Source of the DNA: Xanthobacter flavus
GTDB lineage: Bacteria > Pseudomonadota > Alphaproteobacteria > Rhizobiales > Xanthobacteraceae
Length of the DNA stretch: 64,000 nt
Direction: 5' to 3'
Assembly: GCF_017875275.1 (NCBI RefSeq)
Contig: NZ_JAGGML010000001.1
Location: forward strand, 3,741,001 to 3,805,000
The notes beneath the pieces were generated by a model. The model was given only the letters and a program-made list of their open reading frames with translations. It searched no databases and was not told the DNA's origin. Within the stretch, counting starts at the first letter, position 1; the number at the start of each line of letters is the position of its first letter. The translations under genes were made by a program, and so were the position numbers. This document shows, in pieces, positions 28,999-38,552 of this stretch.

Positions 28999-29141
28999 CG
29001 GATTGCTCGGTCGGCCGCCGTGGTGGACAAGGACCGCAGCCCGAACTGGTCGCCGGCAAGCCTCGAAGGGGTCTCCGAAGAGACCTAACGCGCCACTTCC
29101 GCCCGCTGACCCATACCGAGGAATTGGGTCTCGCCATCTGA
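28999..29141 (+). pseudogene. decayed C-terminus of 3-hydroxyisobutyryl-CoA hydrolase
   Basis: Frame reading RSAAVVDKDRSPNWSPASLEGVSEET ends at a TAA (about 29086-29088). A shifted frame then continues [16 protein letters not shown] and stops at 29141. Together these match the C-terminus of 3-hydroxyisobutyryl-CoA hydrolases and related crotonases (VDKD-x-PxWxPASL...EE...HFxPL). The upstream three quarters of the gene is missing and the remnant carries a frameshift. It lies just before an enoyl-CoA hydratase, suggesting a broken valine-catabolism operon. Confidence 0.7.
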
Positions 29142-29184
29142 GCGGAGGGCCCACCCGCCCGTCCGCGCCACAAGGACAGACTAC

Positions 29185-29979
29185 CTGAGCGAGACATCTT
29201 ACGACACCATCCTACTGGAGCGTCACGAGCGCGTTGCCCTCGTTACGCTCAATCGACCGCATGCATTGAACGCCCTGAACCCCCAAGTCGTGTGGGAGCT
29301 GACCAATTTGCTGCTCGATCTCGATCAGGACCCGGACGTCGGCTGCGTGGTGATTGCCGGATTGGAAAAGGCCTTCGCAGCCGGCGCCGACATCAAGGAG
29401 ATGCTGCCGCAGAGCTACATGGACATGTACAGCGCGGACTTCTTCGCCGGCTGGGATGCACTGGGGCGGGTGCGCAAGCCCATCATTGCCGCGGTCTCGG
29501 GTTTTGCCCTCGGCGGCGGCTGCGAGCTGGCGATGATGTGCGACTTCATCATCGCCAGCGATACTGCAAGGTTCGGCCAGCCGGAGATCAAGCTGGGAGT
29601 TGTCCCGGGCATCGGCGGCTCGCAACGCCTGACCCGTGTCATCGGCAAGGCCAAGGCCAAGGCCAAGGCGATGGAGATGTGCCTGACGGGTCGCATGATG
29701 GATGCGGCAGAGGCCGAGCGCTCCGGTCTCGTCACCCGTATCGTGCCGGCAGCGGATCTTCTGAAGGATGCCCTGGCTACCGCGGCCACCATCGCCGGCA
29801 TGTCGACCCCTATCGCGATGATGGTGAAGGAAAGCATCAACCGCTCCTATGAGACGACGCTGGCCGAGGGCATCCGCTTCGAGCGGCGCGTCTTCCACGC
29901 CACGTTCGCGACGGCGGACCAGAAGGAAGGCATGGCGGCCTTCGTGGAGAAGCGGCCGGCGCGGTTTTCTAATGCTTGA
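29185..29979 (+). CDS. enoyl-CoA hydratase/isomerase family protein
   Basis: About 264 residues counting from a CTG at 29185. The frame reads [31 protein letters not shown], the standard crotonase N-terminus, but no ATG, GTG or TTG exists in frame between the preceding stop (29107) and 29266. AAGGA lies eight bases before the CTG. The oxyanion-hole motifs AAGADIKEM and [15 protein letters not shown] and the catalytic Glu region ([19 protein letters not shown]) are intact. It hydrates 2-enoyl-CoA in fatty-acid or branched amino-acid catabolism. A TTG at 29266 would delete the first beta strand. A hexanucleotide expansion (29647-29670) adds Lys-Ala repeats. Confidence 0.85.
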   Translation: MSETSYDTILLERHERVALVTLNRPHALNALNPQVVWELTNLLLDLDQDPDVGCVVIAGLEKAFAAGADIKEMLPQSYMDMYSADFFAGWDALGRVRKPIIAAVSGFALGGGCELAMMCDFIIASDTARFGQPEIKLGVVPGIGGSQRLTRVIGKAKAKAKAMEMCLTGRMMDAAEAERSGLVTRIVPAADLLKDALATAATIAGMSTPIAMMVKESINRSYETTLAEGIRFERRVFHATFATADQKEGMAAFVEKRPARFSNA

Positions 29980-30212
29980 GTGCTGTTCTTTGTTCTGGCG
30001 TATGGATGCATCCTGCTTGAGCCAATATGGCAGAATCAATATGTATAGTATCAAGAAAATCGAATAATAATTACGGGATGGCCCCGTTGTTATTCCAATT
30101 TCTACGCCAGGTCGCGCATGTGACCAGTTCGTTTGGACCACGACGAGCTTCACGGTTCGCCAAACTGCAGCGTCGGCCAGCATCCTTCAACCCAAGTGAG
30201 AAAGCCTAACCC

Positions 30213-31061
30213 ATGAAGCTCTGCCGCTATGGAGAGCCCCGCACGGAAAAGCCGGGTTTGATCGGTCGCTATGGTCGTTTGCGGGACCTTTCGGGTATCC
30301 GCGCCGACATCGGCCTCAACGAGATTTCACCGGAGGGCCTCACCGCGCTTGCTGCCATTGATTCCGCGGCGCTGCCCTTGGTCGCTGGGACGCCACGCTT
30401 CGGGGTGCCCTATACGGGGCTTTTCAAGTTCATCTGCATCGGCCTTAACTATTCCGACCACGCGGCAGAGGCGGGGATGGCGGTGCCGAGCGAGCCCATC
30501 ATTTTCTTGAAGGCGCCGTCTGCCGTGTCGGGGCCGAACGACCCCATCGTCCAGCCGCCCCATTCGACAAAGCTCGACTGGGAGGTGGAACTGGGGGTGG
30601 AAATTGGCAGCACCGCCCGGTTCGTGGACGAGGCTGACGGGCTCGACTACGTGGCCGGCTACTGCGCGGTGAACGACGTGTCGGAGCGCGCCTTCCAACT
30701 GCAGTCTTCGCAGTGGGACAAAGGCAAGGGCTGCGACACCTTTGGGCCGCTGGGGCCATTTCTCGTCACGGCGGATGACGTGCACGACCGTCAGACCCCT
30801 GACATGCGGCTCGATGTGAATGGCCAGCGCATGCAGACCGGCAACACGCGGCCGATGATCTTCGGGGTGCGGGAGATCGTTGCCTACTACTGCCGTCGCT
30901 ACATGACGCTTCTGCCGGGCGACATCATCGCCACGGGCACGCCTCCGCGCGTCGGAATGGGAATGAAGCCCGATCCCGTCTGGCTCAAGCCTGGAGATTT
31001 GGTCGAGTTGGAGATTGTTGGCCTAGGACGACAGAGCCAGCGGGTCGTGAGAGGAGGATGA
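30213..31061 (+). CDS. fumarylacetoacetate hydrolase family protein
   Basis: 282 residues of the FAH superfamily. CIGLNYSDHAAEAG marks the start of the core. Metal ligands lie in DWEVELGVEIG, and the C-terminal ATGTPPRVGMGMKP motif is present. Members hydrolyse or decarboxylate acylpyruvates and related 2-oxo acids, or act as ureidoglycolate lyase-like or 2-hydroxyhepta-2,4-diene-1,7-dioate isomerase-like enzymes; which applies here is not readable. It follows a 233-base lower-GC gap and stands apart from the next operon. Confidence 0.85.
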   Translation: MKLCRYGEPRTEKPGLIGRYGRLRDLSGIRADIGLNEISPEGLTALAAIDSAALPLVAGTPRFGVPYTGLFKFICIGLNYSDHAAEAGMAVPSEPIIFLKAPSAVSGPNDPIVQPPHSTKLDWEVELGVEIGSTARFVDEADGLDYVAGYCAVNDVSERAFQLQSSQWDKGKGCDTFGPLGPFLVTADDVHDRQTPDMRLDVNGQRMQTGNTRPMIFGVREIVAYYCRRYMTLLPGDIIATGTPPRVGMGMKPDPVWLKPGDLVELEIVGLGRQSQRVVRGG

Positions 31062-31179
31062 TGTGAGCAGGCTCGGATCATAAGCTCCGCGGGGTCTCGA
31101 GCACACCTCCGCGCGGGTCCCTTCATTGTTCAGTGGGAGATGAGCAAGGGGATCGGCGATTGCGCCAGAAGTGAACGCG

Positions 31180-31323
31180 TCACACCGCAAATATGATCTC
31201 CCGAGCGCGGGCGTGGCTGTAGGAGCCGAGCACGATCATCTCATGGTTGTGAGATGCCGCGTATTCCAGGATGACCTCGGGGATCGCCCGCTCGCGCGAC
31301 GGCACGTCGCCGCAATCACCTGC
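31180..31323 (-). pseudogene. C-terminal remnant of a universal stress protein
   Basis: On the minus strand a 47-residue open stretch reads GDVPSRERAIPEVILEYAASHNHEMIVLGSYSHARAREIIFAV, split here only by normal text flow: IPEVILEYA is followed by HNHEMIVLGSYSHARAREIIF. This is the nucleotide-binding C-terminus of the UspA fold (normally VMGSxGHSRxxEFIFGGVT). A TAA at 31324-31326 closes the frame upstream and the GGVT end is lost. The N-terminal two thirds is absent, so this is a gene relic. Confidence 0.75.
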
Positions 31324-31354
31324 TTACGAGCCGTCAGCGGTTTTGTTTGGTGTT

Positions 31355-31963
31355 CTAGAAAACAATCTCGTCCATGAATACCATTACGACCCGTCCTTCC
31401 GGAGATAATGTTTCAAAATAATCCTTTTCTATCTCGCGGAATTCGCTGACAAGAACATACTCTCCATCATTCAGCCTTGTCGGCGTCCAGTATGATATGC
31501 AATGCCTGATTTGCGTGCCGCCTGCCGGTCTCCAGTAGTTTGCAACCTTGATGCTCGCGACCTCCCCGGCAAAGAACCCGTTCTGGCAGGCGATGCCCCA
31601 TTGGGCCTCAAGCAGGTCAGTGAAATATCGGCGATAGTCGCACTGCGCGAGGTCCGCCAGATGGACGCCATGCATCTGTGCGGCCTGCGAGGACGCCGCC
31701 ATATTGACCGCGGACCGGTTCGCCACCTTCACCGCGGAGAGCGCGCATTGAATGCGGTGGAAGAAGGCGAGGTCCGATCGACTGGAGGGGTCCCGCATCA
31801 GGTCGCGCAGCCGGCGCTGCATGCCCAGTTCCGGCACATGGGTGCCGCGCTCCCAGCGTGAAACCGTGGCCTGCTCTACGTTCAGCTGCTCCCCGAACGC
31901 AGCCTGCGTCAATCCGTGGACACGTCGGTAACGCCGGATCTGATCGCGCCAACACTGGCTCAT
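31355..31963 (-). CDS. XRE-family transcriptional regulator
   Basis: 202 residues. The N-terminal helix-turn-helix (IRRYRRVHGLTQAAFGEQLNVEQATVSRWERGTHVPE) is a clear XRE/Cro fold. The C-terminal about 130 residues form an unrecognised alpha/beta, possibly PAS-like, sensing domain. It is divergent from the oxoprolinase operon, with a structured repeat region just upstream of its start, so it probably controls that operon and itself. Confidence 0.8.
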   Translation of the reverse strand: MSQCWRDQIRRYRRVHGLTQAAFGEQLNVEQATVSRWERGTHVPELGMQRRLRDLMRDPSSRSDLAFFHRIQCALSAVKVANRSAVNMAASSQAAQMHGVHLADLAQCDYRRYFTDLLEAQWGIACQNGFFAGEVASIKVANYWRPAGGTQIRHCISYWTPTRLNDGEYVLVSEFREIEKDYFETLSPEGRVVMVFMDEIVF

Positions 31964-31969
31964 GTCGAT

Positions 31970-31997
31970 CGCCTCATACGCATATATGCCGCCTCAT
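31970..31997. promoter_or_regulatory. candidate XRE operator with direct repeats and central palindrome
   Basis: Two CGCCTCAT direct repeats start exactly 20 bases apart (31970 and 31990) and flank the perfect palindrome GCATATATGC (31980-31989). The block starts seven bases upstream of the XRE regulator start codon and lies in the divergent promoter gap. Two-turn spacing suits a dimeric regulator. Confidence 0.5.
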
Positions 31998-32099
31998 CGC
32001 CCCCCAGGGAATTAAGCACTATTTCCCGATGCTTTGGCAACCGCTCCAGCGGGGCCGAACGACGCAATCGGAATTGCTTCTTTTACCTTCGAGGTTCAC

Positions 32100-35000
32100 G
32101 TGACAGCAGCGGGTGAGGCAAACAATAGTCATTATCCTGCCTTTATTTTTGGCATCGACCGCGGCGGCACATTCACCGATGTGGTTGCATGGGCACCGGA
32201 CGGGACTATTCAAACCGCCAAGGTCCTCTCCGATCAGCCGGGCGTCGAAGACGATGCGGCGGTGATCGGCATCCGCAGCATTCTGGAGCGCGCGGGCGGC
32301 GACGGCACCCCGCCCGGAGCGATCGAAGTCATCCGAATGGGCACGACGGTGGGCACCAACGCCCTGCTGGAGCGCAGGGGCGAGCCGGTGGCGCTGTTGG
32401 TCACCCGCGGTTTTCGCGATGCGCTGCGCATCGGCTACCAGAACCGCCCGCGCCTGTTCGACCTGCACATCGTCCTGCCGGAAAGCCTCCATGCGACCGC
32501 CGTGGAGATTGACGAGCGGATGGCGGCGGACGGCTCAGTGGTCACCGGGCTCGACACCGATCAGCTGCGCGCGCAGCTCGGCGCGCTGCGCGCGCAGGGC
32601 TATGCCTCGCTGGCCATCGCCTTCATGCACAGCTATCGCAATCCCGCCCACGAGATCGCGGCGGCGCAGATCGCGCGGGAGGCCGGTTTCGCGTTCGTGG
32701 CCATGTCCCACGAGTGCAGCCGCCTGATCAAATACATCAGCCGCGCCGATACGGCGGTGGTCGATGCGAACCTGACGCCGGTCCTGCGCCGCTACATCGC
32801 CCAGCTCACCGACCAATTGTCCGGCACGCCGCTGCTCTTCATGCAGTCGAACGGCGGGCTGATCGCCGCGAGCGCCTTCCGCGGCAAGGATTGCGTGCTG
32901 TCGGGGCCGGCGGGCGGAATCGTCGGCGCGGTGGAGGCGGCGCGTGCGTCGGGCTTCGATCGCATCATCGGCTTCGACATGGGCGGCACGTCCACGGATG
33001 TCACCCATTATGCCGGCGAGCTTGAGCGCACAGCGGAAAGCGAGATTGCCGGCGTGCGCATCCGCGTGCCCACGCTGGCCATCCACACCGTCGCCGCCGG
33101 TGGCGGTTCGCTTTTGTCCCTGGATGGGCAGCGCTTCCGCGTCGGCCCAGGGTCGGCGGGCGCCAATCCGGGGCCGGCCTGCTATCGCAACGGCGGGCCG
33201 CTCACGGTGACGGATTGCAATCTCCTGCTCGGCCGGCTGGCTCCGGAGCATTTCCCCCGCATCTTCGGACCCGGCCGGGACCAGGGGCTGGATGCAGACG
33301 CCACCCGTGCCGGCTTCGAGGCCCTCGCAGCGGAACTGGCGCTGCGGACCGGCCACGAAAAATCCATCCACGATTGCGCGGAGGGCTTCCGGCGGATCGC
33401 CTTGGAGAATATGGCGAACGCCATCAAGAAGATCTCCATCGAAAAAGGATACGACCTCGCCAGATATGTGCTGTGCAGCTTCGGCGGCGCCGGCGGGCAG
33501 CATGCCTGCGACGTGGCCGACGCGCTCGGCATGTCCCGCGTGCTGGTGCATCCCCTGGCCGGGGTCCTGTCCGCTTATGGCATGGGGGTCGCCAGCCTGC
33601 GGGTGATCGAGGAGGAGAGTGTCGAGGCCCGGCTTGACCCGGCCTCCTGCCCGCAGTTCGAGGCCAGGAGCGAGGCTCTGCTTCGACGGGCCGCCGCGGG
33701 GCTCGCCGCCCAGGGGGTCCGCGCCGGCGACATCACCTTCGAGCGGCGGGCGACGCTGCGCTATGAGGGCTCGAATGTGGGCCTGCAGGTCGCGTTAGCC
33801 CGGATGGAGGAGGCGGCCGCCGCCTTCGTCGCTGCCTATGCGGCGCGCTACGGCTTCACGCTGCCGGGCAAGGCCATCATCGTCGAGGCCCTGTCTGTGG
33901 AGGCGATCGGCCGCTCCCGGGTGGAGGATGTCGCGCTGTGCCCGCAGGCGGAGGGGGAGCCCGCCGCGCCCATTGCCGTCAGTCGGCTCTATGTGGATGG
34001 CGCATTCCATCCGCTTCCTGTCTTTCACGGCGAGAGTCTGGCTGCAGGCCAGCGCCTGCCCAGCCCGGCGATGATCATCGACCGGAACGCGACCACGGTG
34101 GTGGACCCGGGATGGGGCGCGCAGGTGATGGCGGATGGCGCCATCCTGCTGACCCGCGCCGGCCAGAAGGAGAACCCGCTCCTGACGCCGGATGTGGCCG
34201 ATCCGGTCTATCTCGAAGTCTTCAACAACCGCTTCATGGCCATCGCCGACCAGATGGGCCAGGCGCTCGTCAACACCGCGCACTCGGTCAACATCAAGGA
34301 ACGGCTCGACTTTTCGTGCGCCATCTTCGACCGCGCGGCAAACCTCGTATCCAACGCGCCCCACATTCCCATCCATCTGGGCGCCATGTCCGAGAGCGTG
34401 GAGGTGGTGCTGCATGCCTTCGGGGAGAGCTTCAAGCCGGGCGATGTGTTCGTTCTCAACTCGCCCTATCGCGGCGGCGCCCACCTACCGGACATCACCG
34501 TCATCGCCCCGGTGTTCGACGCGCAGGGTCGGGAGCTGATGTTCTTCACCGCATCGCGCGGCCACCATGCCGACGTGGGCGGATCAACCCCGGGGTCCAT
34601 GCCCCCCGACAGCACCTCGATCCTCGATGAGGGCGTGCTCATCGAGCCCACCCTGCTGGTGGAGGCGGGGGTGTTCCTTGAGGAGAAGATGCGCGCGCTG
34701 CTCGGCTCGGGCCGATATCCGGCGCGCAACCCGGAGCAGAACCTAGCGGACCTCAGGGCACAGGTGGCGGCCTGCATGCGGGGCGCGGCGGAACTGCGGG
34801 GCCTGTGCGCCGAGTTCGGGTCGGCGGTGCCGCTCGCCTATGCCGGGCATATCCAGGATGCGGCGGAAGAGGAGGTTCGGCAGGTCATCTCCGCCTTGGA
34901 TGACGGGGCCTTCACCTACGAGCACGACCTCGGCTTCCAGGTCTCGGTGCGCATCTCCATCGAGCGTGAATCGCGCAGCGCGACCATCGACTTCACCGGA

Positions 35001-35738
35001 ACGAGCGCCGAGGTGCCGCTCAATTTCAACGCCCCGCCCTGCATCACCCGGTCGGCGGTGCTCTACGTGTTCCGCACCCTGGTGCAGCGGGACATTCCCT
35101 TGAATGCGGGCTGCCTGCGGCCCATCACCATCATCATCCCGGAGGGCTCGCTGCTCAATCCGCGCTATCCGGCGGCGGTGGCCGCAGGCAATCCGGAAAC
35201 ATCGGTGTTGGTCACCGATGCCCTGTTCGGCGCCCTCCAGATCCACGCCGCGTGCCAGGGTACCATGAACAACGTGACCTTCGGCGACGCGCAATACCAG
35301 TATTACGAGACGATCTGCGGCGGCGCCGGCGCGGTGGAAGGCTTCGACGGCACCTCGGCCGTCCACACCCACATGACCAACTCGCTGATGACCGACCCGG
35401 AAGTGCTTGAACTGCGCTTTCCGGTACGGCTCGAAGACTTCAGCATCCGCGCCGGATCGGGCGGGGCGGGGCGGTTCCGCGGGGGGGATGGCACCGTGCG
35501 GCGGCTGCGCTTCTTGCGGCCAATGGAACTTGCTGTGGTCACCAACCGCCGGCGCATCCCGCCCTATGGCGTGAAGGGCGGCGCGCCGGGTGCGCCCGGC
35601 CTGAATGCCCTGCTGCGCGCCGACGGCACCATCGAGCCCCTGGGCAGCTGCAGCCGCACCATGGTGGCTGCGGGCGACGGCGTCGAGATCCAGACCCCCG
35701 GCGGCGGCGGCTTCGGAGCGCCGGGCGATCGCAGCTGA
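32100..35738 (+). CDS. ATP-dependent oxoprolinase/hydantoinase (HyuA-HyuB fusion)
   Basis: About 1212 residues. The HyuA half (residues 1 to about 690) starts with the actin-like ATPase motif FGIDRGGTFTDVV and includes MGTTVGTNALLER and IIGFDMGGTSTDVTH. The HyuB half (from about residue 700) starts PVYLEVFNNRFMAIADQMGQALVNTA and ends GGGGFGAPGDR. Such fusions open lactam or hydantoin rings at the cost of ATP (5-oxoprolinase, N-methylhydantoinase, caprolactamase types). GTG at 32100 follows GAGG; a TTG at 32034 is the longer alternative. First gene of a probable operon with an amidotransferase, a DUF1445 protein and a Liv-type importer. Confidence 0.92.
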   Translation: MTAAGEANNSHYPAFIFGIDRGGTFTDVVAWAPDGTIQTAKVLSDQPGVEDDAAVIGIRSILERAGGDGTPPGAIEVIRMGTTVGTNALLERRGEPVALLVTRGFRDALRIGYQNRPRLFDLHIVLPESLHATAVEIDERMAADGSVVTGLDTDQLRAQLGALRAQGYASLAIAFMHSYRNPAHEIAAAQIAREAGFAFVAMSHECSRLIKYISRADTAVVDANLTPVLRRYIAQLTDQLSGTPLLFMQSNGGLIAASAFRGKDCVLSGPAGGIVGAVEAARASGFDRIIGFDMGGTSTDVTHYAGELERTAESEIAGVRIRVPTLAIHTVAAGGGSLLSLDGQRFRVGPGSAGANPGPACYRNGGPLTVTDCNLLLGRLAPEHFPRIFGPGRDQGLDADATRAGFEALAAELALRTGHEKSIHDCAEGFRRIALENMANAIKKISIEKGYDLARYVLCSFGGAGGQHACDVADALGMSRVLVHPLAGVLSAYGMGVASLRVIEEESVEARLDPASCPQFEARSEALLRRAAAGLAAQGVRAGDITFERRATLRYEGSNVGLQVALARMEEAAAAFVAAYAARYGFTLPGKAIIVEALSVEAIGRSRVEDVALCPQAEGEPAAPIAVSRLYVDGAFHPLPVFHGESLAAGQRLPSPAMIIDRNATTVVDPGWGAQVMADGAILLTRAGQKENPLLTPDVADPVYLEVFNNRFMAIADQMGQALVNTAHSVNIKERLDFSCAIFDRAANLVSNAPHIPIHLGAMSESVEVVLHAFGESFKPGDVFVLNSPYRGGAHLPDITVIAPVFDAQGRELMFFTASRGHHADVGGSTPGSMPPDSTSILDEGVLIEPTLLVEAGVFLEEKMRALLGSGRYPARNPEQNLADLRAQVAACMRGAAELRGLCAEFGSAVPLAYAGHIQDAAEEEVRQVISALDDGAFTYEHDLGFQVSVRISIERESRSATIDFTGTSAEVPLNFNAPPCITRSAVLYVFRTLVQRDIPLNAGCLRPITIIIPEGSLLNPRYPAAVAAGNPETSVLVTDALFGALQIHAACQGTMNNVTFGDAQYQYYETICGGAGAVEGFDGTSAVHTHMTNSLMTDPEVLELRFPVRLEDFSIRAGSGGAGRFRGGDGTVRRLRFLRPMELAVVTNRRRIPPYGVKGGAPGAPGLNALLRADGTIEPLGSCSRTMVAAGDGVEIQTPGGGGFGAPGDRS

Positions 35739-35749
35739 GGGGAAGCCGC

Positions 35750-36469
35750 ATGAAACCGTTCCTTTACATCGACAATTGGAACCGCGCCCAGCCCAGGAAC
35801 CGGCTGGAGCAGCTGCTCGAAGAGCGAGCCTGGCCGGTGGAGCGCATCCGCGCCCAGTCGTCCGCCCTACCGGCATCCCTCGAATATTGCGGCGTCTTCG
35901 TCGGTCCGAGCGATTCATCGGCCTATGACCTCGACCCCTGGATCGTCGAGCAGCGGGGCACCCTGCGGTGCCTGGCGCAGTCGGGGGTGCCGGTCCTCGG
36001 CCTGTGCTTTGGCTCGCAGATGCTCGGCGCCGCGCTGTTTGGGGTGGACGTGGTGCAGCGGCGCCGCGCGCGGGAGAGCGGCTTTGGCGAAATCGTGCGT
36101 GCGCCCTCGGCATCCGATGACCCGCTGCTGGCGAACCTGCCGGACCGCCTGAACGTGTTCCACTGGCATGGTGACGAGGTGGTGCCGGGCCATCCCGACA
36201 TGGAGGTGCTGGCGGCGAGCGCGGCCTGCAGCAACCAGATCTGGCGTTGGCGCGGCGGCCCGGCCTGGGGCGTGCAGCCCCATCCCGAATACGACCGGGC
36301 CGGGCTTTGCGCCTGGTTCTCGCAGGACGAGGAGCGCTTCCGCGCCGCCGGCTACGACACCGGGCAGGCGGCCGCGGCTGCGGTGGATTGCGGACCGGCC
36401 GCGGCGGTTTTCGAGAATTTCCTCGTCATCGTCGCGGCGCAGGCCGCCGCCACGGGGAGGCGCCGATGA
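35750..36469 (+). CDS. class I glutamine amidotransferase domain protein
   Basis: 239 residues with the GATase-1 triad: Cys86 in LGLCFGSQ, His178 and Glu180 in GVQPHPEYD. It resembles GMP-synthase-type amidotransferase domains but stands alone. It may hydrolyse a gamma-glutamyl amide or supply ammonia to a partner; the partner is unknown. It begins 11 bases after the oxoprolinase stop with GAGGGGAAG upstream and overlaps the next gene by four bases (ATGA). Confidence 0.85.
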   Translation: MKPFLYIDNWNRAQPRNRLEQLLEERAWPVERIRAQSSALPASLEYCGVFVGPSDSSAYDLDPWIVEQRGTLRCLAQSGVPVLGLCFGSQMLGAALFGVDVVQRRRARESGFGEIVRAPSASDDPLLANLPDRLNVFHWHGDEVVPGHPDMEVLAASAACSNQIWRWRGGPAWGVQPHPEYDRAGLCAWFSQDEERFRAAGYDTGQAAAAAVDCGPAAAVFENFLVIVAAQAAATGRRR

Positions 36470-37269
36470 GCGCGCCCTCCTTCGTTCCCGCCGGCGCCTC
36501 GCCGCACGCGATCCGCCTGGCCTGCCGCAGTGGGGCGTTCGCCGGCCTCACCTCCGGCATCGCCGCGGGCTATGTACAGGGCAACATCGTGATCCTGCCG
36601 CGGGACTGGGCCGACGACTTTCTGCGCTTCTGCCAGCGCAATCCCAAGCCCTGCCCGCTCATCGCCGTCGGCGATCCCGGCGATCCCGCCTTCGGGGAGC
36701 TAGGCCTCGACCTCGACATCCGCACCGATCTGCCCGCCTACCGGATCTACGAGCACGGAAAGCTGGTGGCCGAGGTGTCCGACATCATCGCCCACTGGCG
36801 GAGGGATTTCGTGGCCTTCGTCATCGGCTGCTCCTACTCGTTCGAGGAGGCGCTGGGCGCGGCCGGCCTGGGCATCCGCCATGTGGAGTGCGGCTCCATC
36901 GTGCCCATGTACCGCACCAACCTGGCCTGCCGCCCCGCCGGCCGTCTGTCCGGGCAGATGGTGGTGTCCATGCGCCCGTTCCCGCCGGCGGATGCCATCC
37001 GGGCCATCGAGATCACCTCGCGCTTTGCCGCGGTCCATGGCGCGCCCGTGCATCTGGGGGCGCCGGAGGCCATCGGCATCGCCGACCTTTCGGCTCCCGC
37101 GTTCGGCGACCCGGTGCCGCTGCGGCCCGGCGAGATTCCGGTGTTCTGGGCGTGCGGATACACGCCGCAGACGGTGATCGAACAAGCCGCGCTGCCGCTG
37201 GCCATCACCCACGCGCCCGGGCGCCTGCTGGTGACCGATCTTCTCAACGCACGTCTCGGCGCGGCTTGA
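36466..37269 (+). CDS. DUF1445 protein (D-glutamate cyclase / putative hydro-lyase family)
   Basis: About 267 residues of the DUF1445 family: [17 protein letters not shown] at the N-terminus, [13 protein letters not shown] centrally, [10 protein letters not shown], and FWACGYTPQ near the C-terminus. Mammalian members convert D-glutamate to 5-oxo-D-proline; bacterial members are usually called putative hydro-lyases. Its position beside an oxoprolinase-type enzyme fits oxoproline or lactam chemistry. The ATG overlaps the preceding stop (ATGA), indicating translational coupling. Confidence 0.85.
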   Translation: MSAPSFVPAGASPHAIRLACRSGAFAGLTSGIAAGYVQGNIVILPRDWADDFLRFCQRNPKPCPLIAVGDPGDPAFGELGLDLDIRTDLPAYRIYEHGKLVAEVSDIIAHWRRDFVAFVIGCSYSFEEALGAAGLGIRHVECGSIVPMYRTNLACRPAGRLSGQMVVSMRPFPPADAIRAIEITSRFAAVHGAPVHLGAPEAIGIADLSAPAFGDPVPLRPGEIPVFWACGYTPQTVIEQAALPLAITHAPGRLLVTDLLNARLGAA

Positions 37270-37299
37270 GCCTTTCAGCAAACAACAAGGAAACCTTCC

Positions 37300-38541
37300 A
37301 TGAACCGCAGGGAACTCATTGCCGGCATCGCCGGCCTCTCGCTCGCCGCCGCCGGCCGCGCCCATGCGCAAGGCGTGCCGGAGGTCACCATCGGCGCCAT
37401 CTATCCCCTTACCGGCGCAAGCGCGCAGGTGGGTTTCGACGCGAAGCTGGCGGTGGAGACCGCGCTCGACGTGGTCAACACGGTGCACGACCTGGATCTG
37501 CCCACCGCCCGCAACGCCGGCCTTTCGGGCCTTGGCGGCGCCAAGGTGCGGGTGGTGTTCGCCGATCACCAGGGCGATCCGCAGAAGGGGCGGGCGGAAG
37601 CCGAGCGCCTGATTTCGCAGGAGAAGGTTTCCGCCATCTTCGGCACCTACCACAGCTCGGTCGCCACCACCGTGAGCGCCACCGCCGACCGCTACCAGGT
37701 GCCCTTCCTGGCGGCGGATTCCTCCTCGCCGACGCTCCAGCGGCGCAAGCTGCGCTACTTCTTCCGCGCCATGGCGGACGACGAGCAGTTCTCGAAGGTG
37801 ATGTTCGATTTCCTCGATGCCGAGCGCAAGGGCGGCCGGGCGGTGGAGAAGATCGCCCTGTTCCACGAGGACACCATCTTCGGGACCGATTCCTCCAACA
37901 TCCAGCGCCAGCTGGCGGAGAGCCGCGGCTACCGGATCGTGGCCGACATCAAGTACCGGGCCAACTCGCCCTCGCTCACCTCCGAGGTGCAGCAGTTGAA
38001 GGCCGCGCAGCCGGACGTGCTGCTGCCTTCAAGCTACACCACCGACGCCATCCTGCTCATCAAGACCATGAACGATCTGGGCTTCCAGCCCCCGGCGCTG
38101 ATCGCCCAGGCGGCCGGCTTCGTGGACAAGGCGCTTTATGATGCGGTGGGCGACAAGGTGGACGGCCTGATCACCCGCGCCGAATTCTCCCTCGACCTGG
38201 CCCAGCGACGGCCGATGATCGCCAAGGTCAACTACCTGTATCGCGCCCGCTCCGGCAAGGACATGAACGAGAACACCTCGCGGGAATTCATGGCGGTGAT
38301 CCTCCTCGCCGATGCCATCGACCGCGCGCGCTCCATTTCCGGCCCCGCCGTCCGCGACGCCCTCGCCTCCACCGATCTTCCCGGCGAGCGCACCATCATG
38401 CCCTGGAAGTATGTGAAGTTCGGGCCGGACGGCCAGAATACCGGCCTCAACCCGGTGCTCCTCCAGTATATCGACGGCCGCTTCGCCACCATCTTCCCGC
38501 CCGACGTCGCCGTGCGCCCCGTCGAGTGGCCGATGCGCTGA
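37300..38541 (+). CDS. branched-chain-type ABC transporter substrate-binding protein
   Basis: 413 residues. A signal peptide starting MNRRELIAGIAGLSLAAAG ends at AHAQ; the N-terminal arginine pair before the hydrophobic stretch is compatible with Tat or Sec. The type I periplasmic-binding fold follows (EVTIGAIYPLTGASAQVG; IFGTYHSSVATTVSA). Ligands in this family range from amino acids to aromatic and amide compounds. Context suggests a lactam or hydantoin-like ligand for the upstream enzymes. Confidence 0.88.
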   Translation: MNRRELIAGIAGLSLAAAGRAHAQGVPEVTIGAIYPLTGASAQVGFDAKLAVETALDVVNTVHDLDLPTARNAGLSGLGGAKVRVVFADHQGDPQKGRAEAERLISQEKVSAIFGTYHSSVATTVSATADRYQVPFLAADSSSPTLQRRKLRYFFRAMADDEQFSKVMFDFLDAERKGGRAVEKIALFHEDTIFGTDSSNIQRQLAESRGYRIVADIKYRANSPSLTSEVQQLKAAQPDVLLPSSYTTDAILLIKTMNDLGFQPPALIAQAAGFVDKALYDAVGDKVDGLITRAEFSLDLAQRRPMIAKVNYLYRARSGKDMNENTSREFMAVILLADAIDRARSISGPAVRDALASTDLPGERTIMPWKYVKFGPDGQNTGLNPVLLQYIDGRFATIFPPDVAVRPVEWPMR

Positions 38542-38552
38542 CGGGGGCCCGC

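Noticed and set aside
36168-38141. A 657-residue plus-strand frame across the amidotransferase, DUF1445 and binding-protein genes
   Set aside because: Out-of-frame Arg/Pro-rich shadow; the three overlapped genes have clear domains and coupled starts.
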